The position numbers were made by a program, and so were the translations under genes. Under the pieces are notes generated by a model. That model searched no databases, was not told the origin of the DNA, and saw only the letters and a list, made by a program, of their open reading frames with translations. This document shows, one piece after another, positions 1 through 6,684 of a stretch of 8,233 nt of DNA. The stretch comes from Emcibacter sp. (GTDB lineage: Bacteria > Pseudomonadota > Alphaproteobacteria > Sphingomonadales > Emcibacteraceae), in assembly GCA_023142175.1 (NCBI GenBank), contig JAGLJX010000107.1:1-8233 (forward strand), written 5' to 3'. Within the stretch, counting starts at the first letter, position 1; every line of letters begins with the position of its first letter.

Positions 1-17
1 AGGGTCAGTAAATTCAT
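1..17 (-). other. Possible start of a further gene, overlapping the SDR stop
   Basis: An ATG at 15-17 overlaps the SDR stop codon as ATGA, the same arrangement seen between the reductase and fusion genes. The frame then reads MNLLT to the window edge without a stop. No clear ribosome site precedes it. It may be the next gene of the operon, but five codons are too few to be sure. Confidence 0.25.
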
Positions 18-763
18 AGTGATAACAATCCACAGCTTTTGCCGCCATCCACATGGATGACCTGCCCATTTATGAATTGTGCGTCACCGGATGAGAGGAA
101 ACAGACGGCGGCGGCAATATCATCTACCGATCCCATCTTGCCCGTGGGCTGCATCCTGAGCAGTCTTGCCAAGGCTTCTTCTGGCATGCTTTTGGTCATG
201 GGCGTGCCAATCAGGCCGGGCGCGACCGCATTGACATTGATCTGAAATCTGGCAAGTTCCAGTGCCAGAGTACGGGTCAGGCTGACCAAGCCACCTTTGC
301 TGGCAGAATAGTTCGCCTGTCCTATATTACCGAGCCATGAGCGGGAGACAATATTAACAATCTTGCCACTATTTTGCGCCTTCATGATGTCAAAGACGGC
401 CTGACAACAGAGGAACGGGCCTTTGAGGTTCACGTCGATAACCTTTTCCCAGTCATCTTCGCTCAGTTTGGCGAGGAAGCCATCACGGATGATGCCCGCG
501 TTATTGACCAGAATATCAACGGTGCCAAAGCTATCCTTGGCCTGATCAATCATGGCAAAGACCTGATCTTTTTTGGACACGTCCGCTGCTACGCATAGAA
601 CGTCTGTGTCTAGCTCGCCAGAAATGTCTTTCAGGCAGTCTTCGTTAATATCCACAAGGACAAGCTTTGCGCCCTCGCTGCTCAGCCGTTTTGCGATTGC
701 GGCTCCGATGCCCTGTCCGGCACCCGTGACAACTGCTATTTTATCCTGAAGTCTTTTTAACAT
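14..763 (-). CDS. Short-chain dehydrogenase/reductase, FabG-like; probable 3-hydroxyacyl-CoA dehydrogenase
   Basis: This 249-residue protein is a classical SDR. The cofactor motif TGAGQGIG is at 13-20, Asp61 in AADVS, NNAG at 87-90, Asn112 in VNLKG, Ser140, and the active-site Tyr152 and Lys156 in YSASK. It ends in a typical INGQVIHVDGG segment (231-241). Asp38 at the end of the second strand (LVDIN) favours NAD(H) over NADP(H), which points to an oxidative catabolic role, unlike the NADPH-using FabG of fatty acid synthesis. The context agrees: it overlaps the thiolase stop by 7 bases and closes a beta-oxidation set, so it may oxidise a 3-hydroxyacyl-CoA such as 3-hydroxypimelyl-CoA alongside the fusion enzyme. 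A GGTGG-type ribosome site precedes the ATG. Automatic annotation as 3-oxoacyl-ACP reductase would be expected but is less likely to be its job. The fold call is certain; the substrate is inferred. Confidence 0.9.
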   Translation of the reverse strand: MLKRLQDKIAVVTGAGQGIGAAIAKRLSSEGAKLVLVDINEDCLKDISGELDTDVLCVAADVSKKDQVFAMIDQAKDSFGTVDILVNNAGIIRDGFLAKLSEDDWEKVIDVNLKGPFLCCQAVFDIMKAQNSGKIVNIVSRSWLGNIGQANYSASKGGLVSLTRTLALELARFQINVNAVAPGLIGTPMTKSMPEEALARLLRMQPTGKMGSVDDIAAAVCFLSSGDAQFINGQVIHVDGGKSCGLLSL

Positions 764-2022
764 CTCTCTACCACCATTGCTATTCCCTGACCACCGCCGA
801 TACAGGCAGAAGCCACACCAAATTGTTTATCATCCCGATGAAGCGTTCGAAGGGCTGTATGAGCCAGACGAAGACCCGTAACGCCCAAGGGGTGTCCCAA
901 TGCTACTGCACCGCCATTAACATTTAAAGTATCTTCATCAATGCCAAGCTCACGGGCGCAGGACAGAACCTGAGCCGAGAAGGCTTCGTTGATTTCGTAA
1001 CGGTCAATATCGGAGACTTCCATATCCAACGCACCCAATAGACTGCGAATGGCAGGCACAGGGCCAATACCCATAAGATGTGCCTCAACACCCGCAGAGG
1101 AGAAACCGCGGATTTTACCCAAAGGCTTTAGCCCATGAGCGCGGACATAATCGCCGGATGCCACAAGAAGTGATGCCGCACCATCAACAATACCAGATGC
1201 GTTGCCCGCCGTTGTCGGCCCTTCTTTGCTGAAAACAGGTCGCAGATTGCCAAGGATTTCCATGGTGGTTTGGCGTGGATGCTCATCATGATCCAGGCCA
1301 TCACGGTTAGCGCATTTGAATTTACGTGGAGCAAGATCACCCATTGTAAATTCACCTCTTGACGGAACCGCGCTAATTTCACCGTCAAAAAATCCAGATT
1401 CCTTCGCGGCTGCATAGCGGTTTTGGCTGCGGAAGGCATAGGCGTCGACTTCTTCGCGGCTGAGATTATATTTTGCCGCCAGATTATCCGCGGTTTTGCC
1501 CATGGGAACCGCCGCCGTATCATTGAGTGCCTCCCATAACAGGTCAACATAGTCCGGACGTCCAAGGGGGAAACCCTGACGGGCGGAATAGGATACCAAT
1601 GGATAACGGCTCATAGTATCTGTCCCGCAACCCAGAACCACATTAGCTTTACCGAGTGCTATCTGTTCTGCGGCCTGTCCCAAGACTTCTACGCCGGACC
1701 CGCAAATACGCTGCACCAGTAGGGCAGGTGCAGTCAGCGGGGTTCCCGCATAAAGCGCGATATGGCGCGGCAGGAAGAAACAGTCGGAGTTTGCCTGCCC
1801 GATGTTGGATGCGATCACCTGATCTACTTCACCGCCATCAATACCACTGGCCTCCAGTGCCGCGATTGAGCTATGAATACCGAGATCAGTTGGCGATACA
1901 GTAGAAAGACTACCGGTGAATTTGCCAAAGGGGGTACGTTTGCCGTCAATGATATAAATATCATCGAACAATACGCCGATCCCACCTTCGCGGGAATTAT
2001 ACCCTGTTGCTGATACGCTCAT
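757..2022 (-). CDS. Thiolase (acetyl-CoA C-acyltransferase family)
   Basis: Cleaves a 3-oxoacyl-CoA with CoA to release acetyl-CoA. At 421 residues it is slightly longer than the usual 390-400, because about 17 residues precede the conserved FDDIYIIDGKRTPFG. A strong AAAGGAG site 7 bases before this ATG supports the extended start. All catalytic elements are present: nucleophile Cys107 in QRICGSG, NEAF at 345-348, His377 in GGAVALGHPLG, and the second cysteine Cys407 in CIGGGQG. This is a complete degradative or acetoacetyl-CoA-type thiolase and not an SCP2-like member lacking these motifs. It follows the dehydrogenase/hydratase fusion by 2 bases, so it should act on that enzyme's product, for example 3-oxopimelyl-CoA or acetoacetyl-CoA. 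Its stop lies inside the start of the SDR gene (7-base overlap). The last residue is a cysteine, a minor oddity. Chain-length preference cannot be read. Confidence 0.93.
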   Translation of the reverse strand: MSVSATGYNSREGGIGVLFDDIYIIDGKRTPFGKFTGSLSTVSPTDLGIHSSIAALEASGIDGGEVDQVIASNIGQANSDCFFLPRHIALYAGTPLTAPALLVQRICGSGVEVLGQAAEQIALGKANVVLGCGTDTMSRYPLVSYSARQGFPLGRPDYVDLLWEALNDTAAVPMGKTADNLAAKYNLSREEVDAYAFRSQNRYAAAKESGFFDGEISAVPSRGEFTMGDLAPRKFKCANRDGLDHDEHPRQTTMEILGNLRPVFSKEGPTTAGNASGIVDGAASLLVASGDYVRAHGLKPLGKIRGFSSAGVEAHLMGIGPVPAIRSLLGALDMEVSDIDRYEINEAFSAQVLSCARELGIDEDTLNVNGGAVALGHPLGVTGLRLAHTALRTLHRDDKQFGVASACIGGGQGIAMVVERC

Positions 2023-2024
2023 AC

Positions 2025-4013
2025 TTATGCTCCTTTAAATTCTGGCCTGAAGCCCTTAACAACACTCGACAGCCCCTGAAGGGCATCTTCTGTGGTAAAT
2101 ATTTCTTTTAATCCGGCAAGTTCCATCTTAAGTCCCTCTTCAAGGGAAACTTCCGCGCCATCATCCATTAGCTTCATGGCGGTGATGAGCGCGATGGGAG
2201 CCTTGCGGGAAAGAACTTTGGCTTGAGAGTGGTCGGCTGTGATCGTGCCATCAAAATCGGCGAATAAGGCTTCGGTTTCACTCTGATCAACCTTACCCGC
2301 CTGTTTTTCACCGAGGGTAATATCTGACAGGTCATACAAGTCATAAAGCGGGTCGATGATCTGATCTATTAAGCCATATGCGTAGGCTTTTTTATCATTC
2401 AGGAATTGCCCAGTTGCGACCAGTGATTTTGCAAGTCCCTTGCCAATCAAACGGCTTGATCTTTGGGTGCCGCCAAGGCCGGGATATATCCCGATGCCGG
2501 TTTCCGGAAAGGCAATAACGGTATTCTTCGTGCCAACACGGTAATCGCACGCCAGAGCCAGTTCCAAGCCACCGCCCAAGGTGAGACCATCAACAAAAGC
2601 GCAGGTGGTTTTGCTTGAGTTCTGAATCTTTGCCAATACTTCCTGACCAAATTCTGTGAATTTCTGGATACGATCTAGGTCATTTGCTGCAATACCATCA
2701 AGGAAGAATTTGATGTCTGCGCCCGCAACAAAAGCCTTGCCCTGACCCAGAATATAGATGGTTTTAAGGTCGGGGTTTTGATCAAGCTCGCTAAAGCATT
2801 TATCCAACTGGCTAACCACAAGTGGCCCAAGTGCATTCATACGGTCGGGCAGGTTAAAGATAACAAAACCTGTATCACCCTTTGTTTTGGCCTGCACCCA
2901 TTCCATTTCAACGGGATCGTTTGAGCCAAAAGCAAATTTTGGCATGGGCATATCCCATTTTGAGAACAGGTCTTTGACCATAACACCGACTGTCTCAACG
3001 CCGATCTTATTCATCAATTCAAAAGGACCCATGGGCCAGCGTAACCCTGCGCGGGTTCCCAGATCATTTGAGGTGGCATCAATAACCCCCTCGCTGACCA
3101 TCTGGGCAGCTATGCCAAGGGATGATGCGATTAAACGTGACGTCACGACGCCTTCATCATTCGCGCCACTATTCAGGATTGTAGTGTCACCTTCGTCCCA
3201 CTGATTACCTGTGGCAACCTGATCACATAATATCTGTGACGGTTTGTAAAAAGCACCGAGCTTGCCCGCAAGCCCGTCTGCGGCGTGCATGGCGATGGGA
3301 ACGCCGGTAGCATTCATCAGGGCGAATGGCCCCATGCCGATGCCAAAGACTTGCCTTGCGACCTCATCAATGAACTTGATGCTGCCGAAACCTTCTTCTA
3401 AAAGTCGTGCGCCTTCATTGAGCCACGGCACAAAAAAGCGGTTGATGGCAAAGCCGGGTGCATCCTTGACGATGATCGGTATCTTGCCGTGATAGGCATA
3501 GAAATTTACTAACTCCGTCACTAGACTTTCATCAGAAAGCGGGCCGGGGATCACTTCGACAAGTTTGTTCTTGGCAGCATGATAGAAATAATGCACGCCA
3601 ACAATTCGTTCCGGGCGTTTAGCACCCTTGGCAATATCACCGATCAGGAAGGAGGATGTATTGGAGGCAATGATACAGTCTGTGCGTAAAACTTCTTCAA
3701 GATTTTTGAATAAATCCTGCTTCACTTTCAGGTCTTCAAAAATGGCCTCAACCACGAGGTCGGCATTTTTCAGGGCAGACTGATCTGTGGCGCAGGTCAG
3801 GTTTGCCATGATACTTTCAAACTGTTCCTCGCTTATGATGCGCCGTTTCATGGCTTCACCAAGTGATGTTGCGATGGTTTGGCGTCCTCGTTCTATACTC
3901 TCTGCTGATTGATCCAACAGGGTAACGGGCAAACCTTTCATCAGGAAATGCTGGGCAATAGCGGCACCCATTGTTCCGGCGCCGACGACGCCAATATTTT
4001 CAAATTTCTTCAT
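2025..4013 (-). CDS. Bifunctional 3-hydroxyacyl-CoA dehydrogenase / enoyl-CoA hydratase (dehydrogenase-first fusion)
   Basis: This 662-residue enzyme is predicted to hydrate an enoyl-CoA and oxidise the 3-hydroxyacyl-CoA with NAD. The order is an NAD-binding domain (GAGTMG at 11-16, SNTS 117-120), two successive 3-hydroxyacyl-CoA dehydrogenase C-terminal domains (about 185-240 and 290-345), then a crotonase domain (about 380-560) and tail. The probable dehydrogenase catalytic pair is His141 and Glu153 in HYFYHAAKNKLVEV, where most relatives have HFFNP. The hydratase acids are Glu484 (GGGLELAL) and Glu504 (FPETGIGIYPGLGGTQR). FadB and FadJ have the opposite domain order; this order is known from archaeal crotonyl-CoA hydratase/3-hydroxybutyryl-CoA dehydrogenases. 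In a benzoyl-CoA-type pathway it could act on 3-hydroxypimelyl-CoA and crotonyl-CoA. Its ATG overlaps the preceding stop by 4 bases, with GAGAG upstream as a modest ribosome site. The domain calls are certain; chain-length preference is not visible. Confidence 0.93.
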   Translation of the reverse strand: MKKFENIGVVGAGTMGAAIAQHFLMKGLPVTLLDQSAESIERGRQTIATSLGEAMKRRIISEEQFESIMANLTCATDQSALKNADLVVEAIFEDLKVKQDLFKNLEEVLRTDCIIASNTSSFLIGDIAKGAKRPERIVGVHYFYHAAKNKLVEVIPGPLSDESLVTELVNFYAYHGKIPIIVKDAPGFAINRFFVPWLNEGARLLEEGFGSIKFIDEVARQVFGIGMGPFALMNATGVPIAMHAADGLAGKLGAFYKPSQILCDQVATGNQWDEGDTTILNSGANDEGVVTSRLIASSLGIAAQMVSEGVIDATSNDLGTRAGLRWPMGPFELMNKIGVETVGVMVKDLFSKWDMPMPKFAFGSNDPVEMEWVQAKTKGDTGFVIFNLPDRMNALGPLVVSQLDKCFSELDQNPDLKTIYILGQGKAFVAGADIKFFLDGIAANDLDRIQKFTEFGQEVLAKIQNSSKTTCAFVDGLTLGGGLELALACDYRVGTKNTVIAFPETGIGIYPGLGGTQRSSRLIGKGLAKSLVATGQFLNDKKAYAYGLIDQIIDPLYDLYDLSDITLGEKQAGKVDQSETEALFADFDGTITADHSQAKVLSRKAPIALITAMKLMDDGAEVSLEEGLKMELAGLKEIFTTEDALQGLSSVVKGFRPEFKGA
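2030..2036 (-). promoter_or_regulatory. Ribosome binding site AAAGGAG for the thiolase
   Basis: AAAGGAG, the strongest Shine-Dalgarno sequence noticed in the window, ends 7 bases before the ATG at 2022. It lies in the last codons of the upstream fusion gene. It supports the longer thiolase N-terminus over a possible TTG start nearer the conserved domain. Confidence 0.75.
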
Positions 4014-4936
4014 TTTGAACTCTCAGTGGTTTTAATTAGATTATACATGATGGGGATCAGGGTGACCTCGACCCCATATTCTTCTGCGTAGCGGGTTAAC
4101 CGACCACACATATATTCATTTTCGGTGATGTTATGATTTTCAATATCTACCAATATTGATGGCTTGTGATTACCACCTTTCTCAAGGTAGCCAAGGGCAT
4201 GGCCCAGAAATTCATTCTCGATGGGTATGTTCATGGCCTGTGCGATACGGATACCTTCTTCAATGATCTGAGCAACCATCGATCTCATACTATCCCGCCC
4301 GAACACATTGCTCATGGTATGGCGGGTGATGGCGCACAGGCTGCCGAGGGATGAATTGAGCAGGGCTTTTTTAAAGACCTCTGTGCGGTAATCTGCGCGG
4401 ACTTCTAGGCAGGTTCCAGCCTCCGTGAAGTCGGTGGCGATCTGATGAATTATTTTTTCATCAATATCCGGCATCAGCGATAGATAATGACACATGGAAA
4501 AATTGACACGTACCATATTTTCAGACGACTTGCCGCAGCCCATATTCACAGACATACGCAGGGTATGGCCGGGGCCAAAAACATCGCTGATCTGATGCTC
4601 AGTATCCAGCCCATTTTGGCACGACAGGAATATTATATCTTTAGGGTAGTCCAGAGCCTTGATAGTCTTTAATATGCCGGGAGACTGGGAACTTTTGGTG
4701 CAAATCAGGATTACCTTAACACCCGTATTCAAAAACTCCTGCATATCATTGTAAAGGTCGGTGATTTCTGCCGTAGCGTTTAATTCACCTTCTATAACAA
4801 GGGGATGACCGCGCATGGCTATACGAACCGTGGGGTCGCGATATAGAACAGACACCCGATGGCCGCTCTGCGACAAATGGGCAGCAAAAACGCGGCCTAC
4901 TGGTCCAAATCCTATGACACCGTAATGAGTTTTCAT
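4010..4936 (-). CDS. Ketopantoate reductase (PanE/ApbA)-family dehydrogenase, substrate unknown
   Basis: This 308-residue protein is the usual size for 2-dehydropantoate 2-reductase. An N-terminal Rossmann domain carries GFGPVG at 9-14, with Lys81 in the CTK segment and CQNG at 106-109. The helical C-terminal domain carries VFKKALLN (187-194), KPSIL (258-262) and TENEY (271-275). By my alignment from memory with E. coli PanE, Lys190, Asn194, Ser260 and Glu272 match Lys176, Asn180, Ser244 and Glu256, and Asn108 matches Asn98, so it is probably active. True PanE reduces ketopantoate with NADPH for pantothenate and CoA synthesis. Here it sits between an acyl-CoA ligase and a beta-oxidation fusion enzyme, so I think a different 2-oxo or 3-oxo acid is at least as likely. 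The preceding stop is 4 bases away and its own TGA overlaps the next ATG (ATGA), showing tight coupling. The family is clear; the role is open. Confidence 0.85.
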   Translation of the reverse strand: MKTHYGVIGFGPVGRVFAAHLSQSGHRVSVLYRDPTVRIAMRGHPLVIEGELNATAEITDLYNDMQEFLNTGVKVILICTKSSQSPGILKTIKALDYPKDIIFLSCQNGLDTEHQISDVFGPGHTLRMSVNMGCGKSSENMVRVNFSMCHYLSLMPDIDEKIIHQIATDFTEAGTCLEVRADYRTEVFKKALLNSSLGSLCAITRHTMSNVFGRDSMRSMVAQIIEEGIRIAQAMNIPIENEFLGHALGYLEKGGNHKPSILVDIENHNITENEYMCGRLTRYAEEYGVEVTLIPIMYNLIKTTESSK

Positions 4937-4940
4937 AATA

Positions 4941-6656
4941 CTAGTCCAATTCTATCACGTAAGCATCGTCTGGAAGATTATCGTAATCTTGCGTCTGCAT
5001 GGCTTCGATATAGGGTTTGTATTTCTCCTCAATACGGCGGGGAATTAGCTTGAAGGACGGGGTTAGTTCGTTTTCCTCCAATGTTAATTCGCGCTGAATA
5101 ACGAGCGCTTTTCCGATACGTTCAAATCCGGTTAACTGATAGGTATTGATTTCATCAACGCAGCCGGAAAGACAGCTGGACAGGCTGGCACAGCTGCCGG
5201 GGAATTCGCAGCCCGGATCATCTTGCTGGTTGCGGACGCTGGCGGCCATTAATTCTGAATTTGGAAAGACCAGCATGAATGGGTTTTTCTGACCGGAGCC
5301 AAAAACATAGGCGTATTTGACGAATTTGCAGCGCCTGCAGACATTTTCCTCAATATTGGACGGGAACAGCTTTTCGCCGTTGCTGAGCTTGAACATTCTT
5401 TCCTTGCGGGAAATGATTTTCACGCCGTCCTGATTAATCTCGCCAATATCGCCCGTATGGAACCATCCGCCTTTGGAAAAGGCCTTCTCCGTGGCTTCCT
5501 CGTTTTTGAAATAGCCACTCATGACATTTTCACCGCGCACCAGAAGCTCGTTATCTTCGCCCAGACGCATTTCAACGCCGGGAATGGGGAAGCCCACAAT
5601 GCCCGGTATACGATCCATGCTAAACCCGGTCAGGGTGCAACAGGGCGATGTTTCGGTCAGCCCCCAAGATTCCACTACTGGGATTTCATGTTTGCGGAAA
5701 ATATCGGATGTGCTGAGCGGCAGGGGGGCCGCAGCGGTAAAGACGAACTTCAGATCATCATGGAAGAAAGATTTTTCAGCTTTTTCCGAAGTCAGTACCT
5801 TGCCAACGATGCCCTGATAAATCACAGGGACACTGAAATAGGCATGGGGTTTAATCTTGGCAAAATTCTCCAGCAATCGGTCAATATTTTTGCCAAAACT
5901 GTCATCTATGGCGAGGCAACCGCCAGAATACAGGGCAAAAAAGCGCTCAAAAAGCCCGCCGAAACTATGGTGCCACGGCAGATAGCATAAGAAACGCATA
6001 CCCGCTTGCGGCTTCCACATAATCTGTAATGCCTTTTGCTGGCTCATGATGTTGGAATGGTGAAGCTGAACGCCCTTGGGAAAACCGCTTGTGCCGGACG
6101 TATACATGATCATGGCGAGGGCAGAAGACGGAACGCTATGGAAATGCTTTTCGATCCTGGCTTTTGTTTCTGTGGCGAGGTCTTGGTTTAATATGTCATC
6201 AAATTCTGGCGATGACAGGAAAAGCAATTTTTCCGGCAGGCAGTTCGGGTCCAGCGATTTCATTTTTTCAGGGTTGTCGCTGATTATCATGCTTACTTCG
6301 GAGAAATCAATCAGCTTTTCCATCAGCTCATTTGGATATTTGGCAAATATGGGTACACAGACCAAGCCGCAACTCATAATCGCCATTTCACAAACAAGTC
6401 TTTGGTAGCTGTTGCCTCCGATGAAAGAAACTCGTTTTAATAGATTATTATCAGGGTCAAGGCCACTCTCAAGCAGATATGCTGACAGTGAGATAATATC
6501 GGCAGTTAATTGTTCCCATGACCAATGTTGATAAGGTCCGTCAACTCGCTCAGCAAAGGCTGGGGCGGTTTTATAGGAATCCCGATTGTTAAGAAACATC
6601 GTGCCAACATTGGGGGTGTATTCTCCCAATTCTATGTCAGACTTTAGTATGTTCAT
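4941..6656 (-). CDS. AMP-forming acyl-CoA ligase (long-chain fatty-acid-CoA ligase-like)
   Basis: Activates a carboxylic acid to its CoA thioester through an acyl-adenylate. Taken from the ATG at 6656 it has 571 residues; a GTG at 6704 would add 16 residues that only re-read the end of the repressor gene. The phosphate-binding motif YTSGTSGFPKG is at 185-195, ESWGLTET at 329-336 and the hinge region WFHTGD at 398-403, then KERMFKLSNGEKLFP at 418-432. The probable catalytic lysine is Lys536 in LTPSFKL. The layout is that of long-chain acyl-CoA synthetases, not of the shorter benzoate-CoA ligases, so the substrate may be an aliphatic, alicyclic or phenylalkanoic acid. The C-terminal domain holds six cysteines (440, 443, 483, 489, 495, 499), which is odd for this superfamily. 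Its TAG stop is 4 bases before the next start. The family call is firm; the substrate is unknown. Confidence 0.9.
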   Translation of the reverse strand: MNILKSDIELGEYTPNVGTMFLNNRDSYKTAPAFAERVDGPYQHWSWEQLTADIISLSAYLLESGLDPDNNLLKRVSFIGGNSYQRLVCEMAIMSCGLVCVPIFAKYPNELMEKLIDFSEVSMIISDNPEKMKSLDPNCLPEKLLFLSSPEFDDILNQDLATETKARIEKHFHSVPSSALAMIMYTSGTSGFPKGVQLHHSNIMSQQKALQIMWKPQAGMRFLCYLPWHHSFGGLFERFFALYSGGCLAIDDSFGKNIDRLLENFAKIKPHAYFSVPVIYQGIVGKVLTSEKAEKSFFHDDLKFVFTAAAPLPLSTSDIFRKHEIPVVESWGLTETSPCCTLTGFSMDRIPGIVGFPIPGVEMRLGEDNELLVRGENVMSGYFKNEEATEKAFSKGGWFHTGDIGEINQDGVKIISRKERMFKLSNGEKLFPSNIEENVCRRCKFVKYAYVFGSGQKNPFMLVFPNSELMAASVRNQQDDPGCEFPGSCASLSSCLSGCVDEINTYQLTGFERIGKALVIQRELTLEENELTPSFKLIPRRIEEKYKPYIEAMQTQDYDNLPDDAYVIELD

Positions 6657-6662
6657 AACGCT

Positions 6663-6669
6663 TCCCTCT
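6663..6669 (-). promoter_or_regulatory. Ribosome binding site AGAGGGA deciding the ligase start
   Basis: AGAGGGA on the minus strand lies in the 28-base gap after the repressor stop. Its GAGG core is 8 bases before the ATG at 6656. The longer reading of the ligase would use a GTG at 6704 inside the repressor gene, and no purine-rich site stands before that GTG. This favours the ATG. Confidence 0.65.
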
Positions 6670-6684
6670 TTATCATTCTGCGCA

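Noticed and set aside
14..763. Calling the SDR gene fabG of fatty acid synthesis
   Set aside because: Asp38 after the second strand suggests NAD(H) use, and the neighbours are thiolase and beta-oxidation genes, with no acyl carrier protein or other fatty acid synthesis genes.
1128..1565. Open frame of 145 codons on the minus strand within the thiolase
   Set aside because: It is a different frame of the thiolase gene, whose catalytic motifs on both sides are in one intact frame. The product resembles nothing I know.
2025..4013. Calling the fusion fadB, fadJ or pimF
   Set aside because: Those proteins have the hydratase domain first. Here the dehydrogenase is first and the hydratase last.
4010..4936. 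Assigning the gene symbol panE
   Set aside because: Family membership is clear, but the operon context makes pantothenate synthesis uncertain and no other pantothenate gene is visible.
5457..5990. Open frame of 177 codons on the plus strand opposite the ligase
   Set aside because: It lies wholly opposite the conserved ligase core, has no recognisable motif and no ribosome site was apparent. It is an antisense shadow of a certain gene.
4941..6656. Calling the ligase a benzoate-CoA ligase because of the pathway context
   Set aside because: Its length and motifs (YTSGTSGFPKG, the KLSNGEKLFP region, LTPSFKL) match long-chain acyl-CoA synthetases, not benzoate-CoA ligases as I know them.
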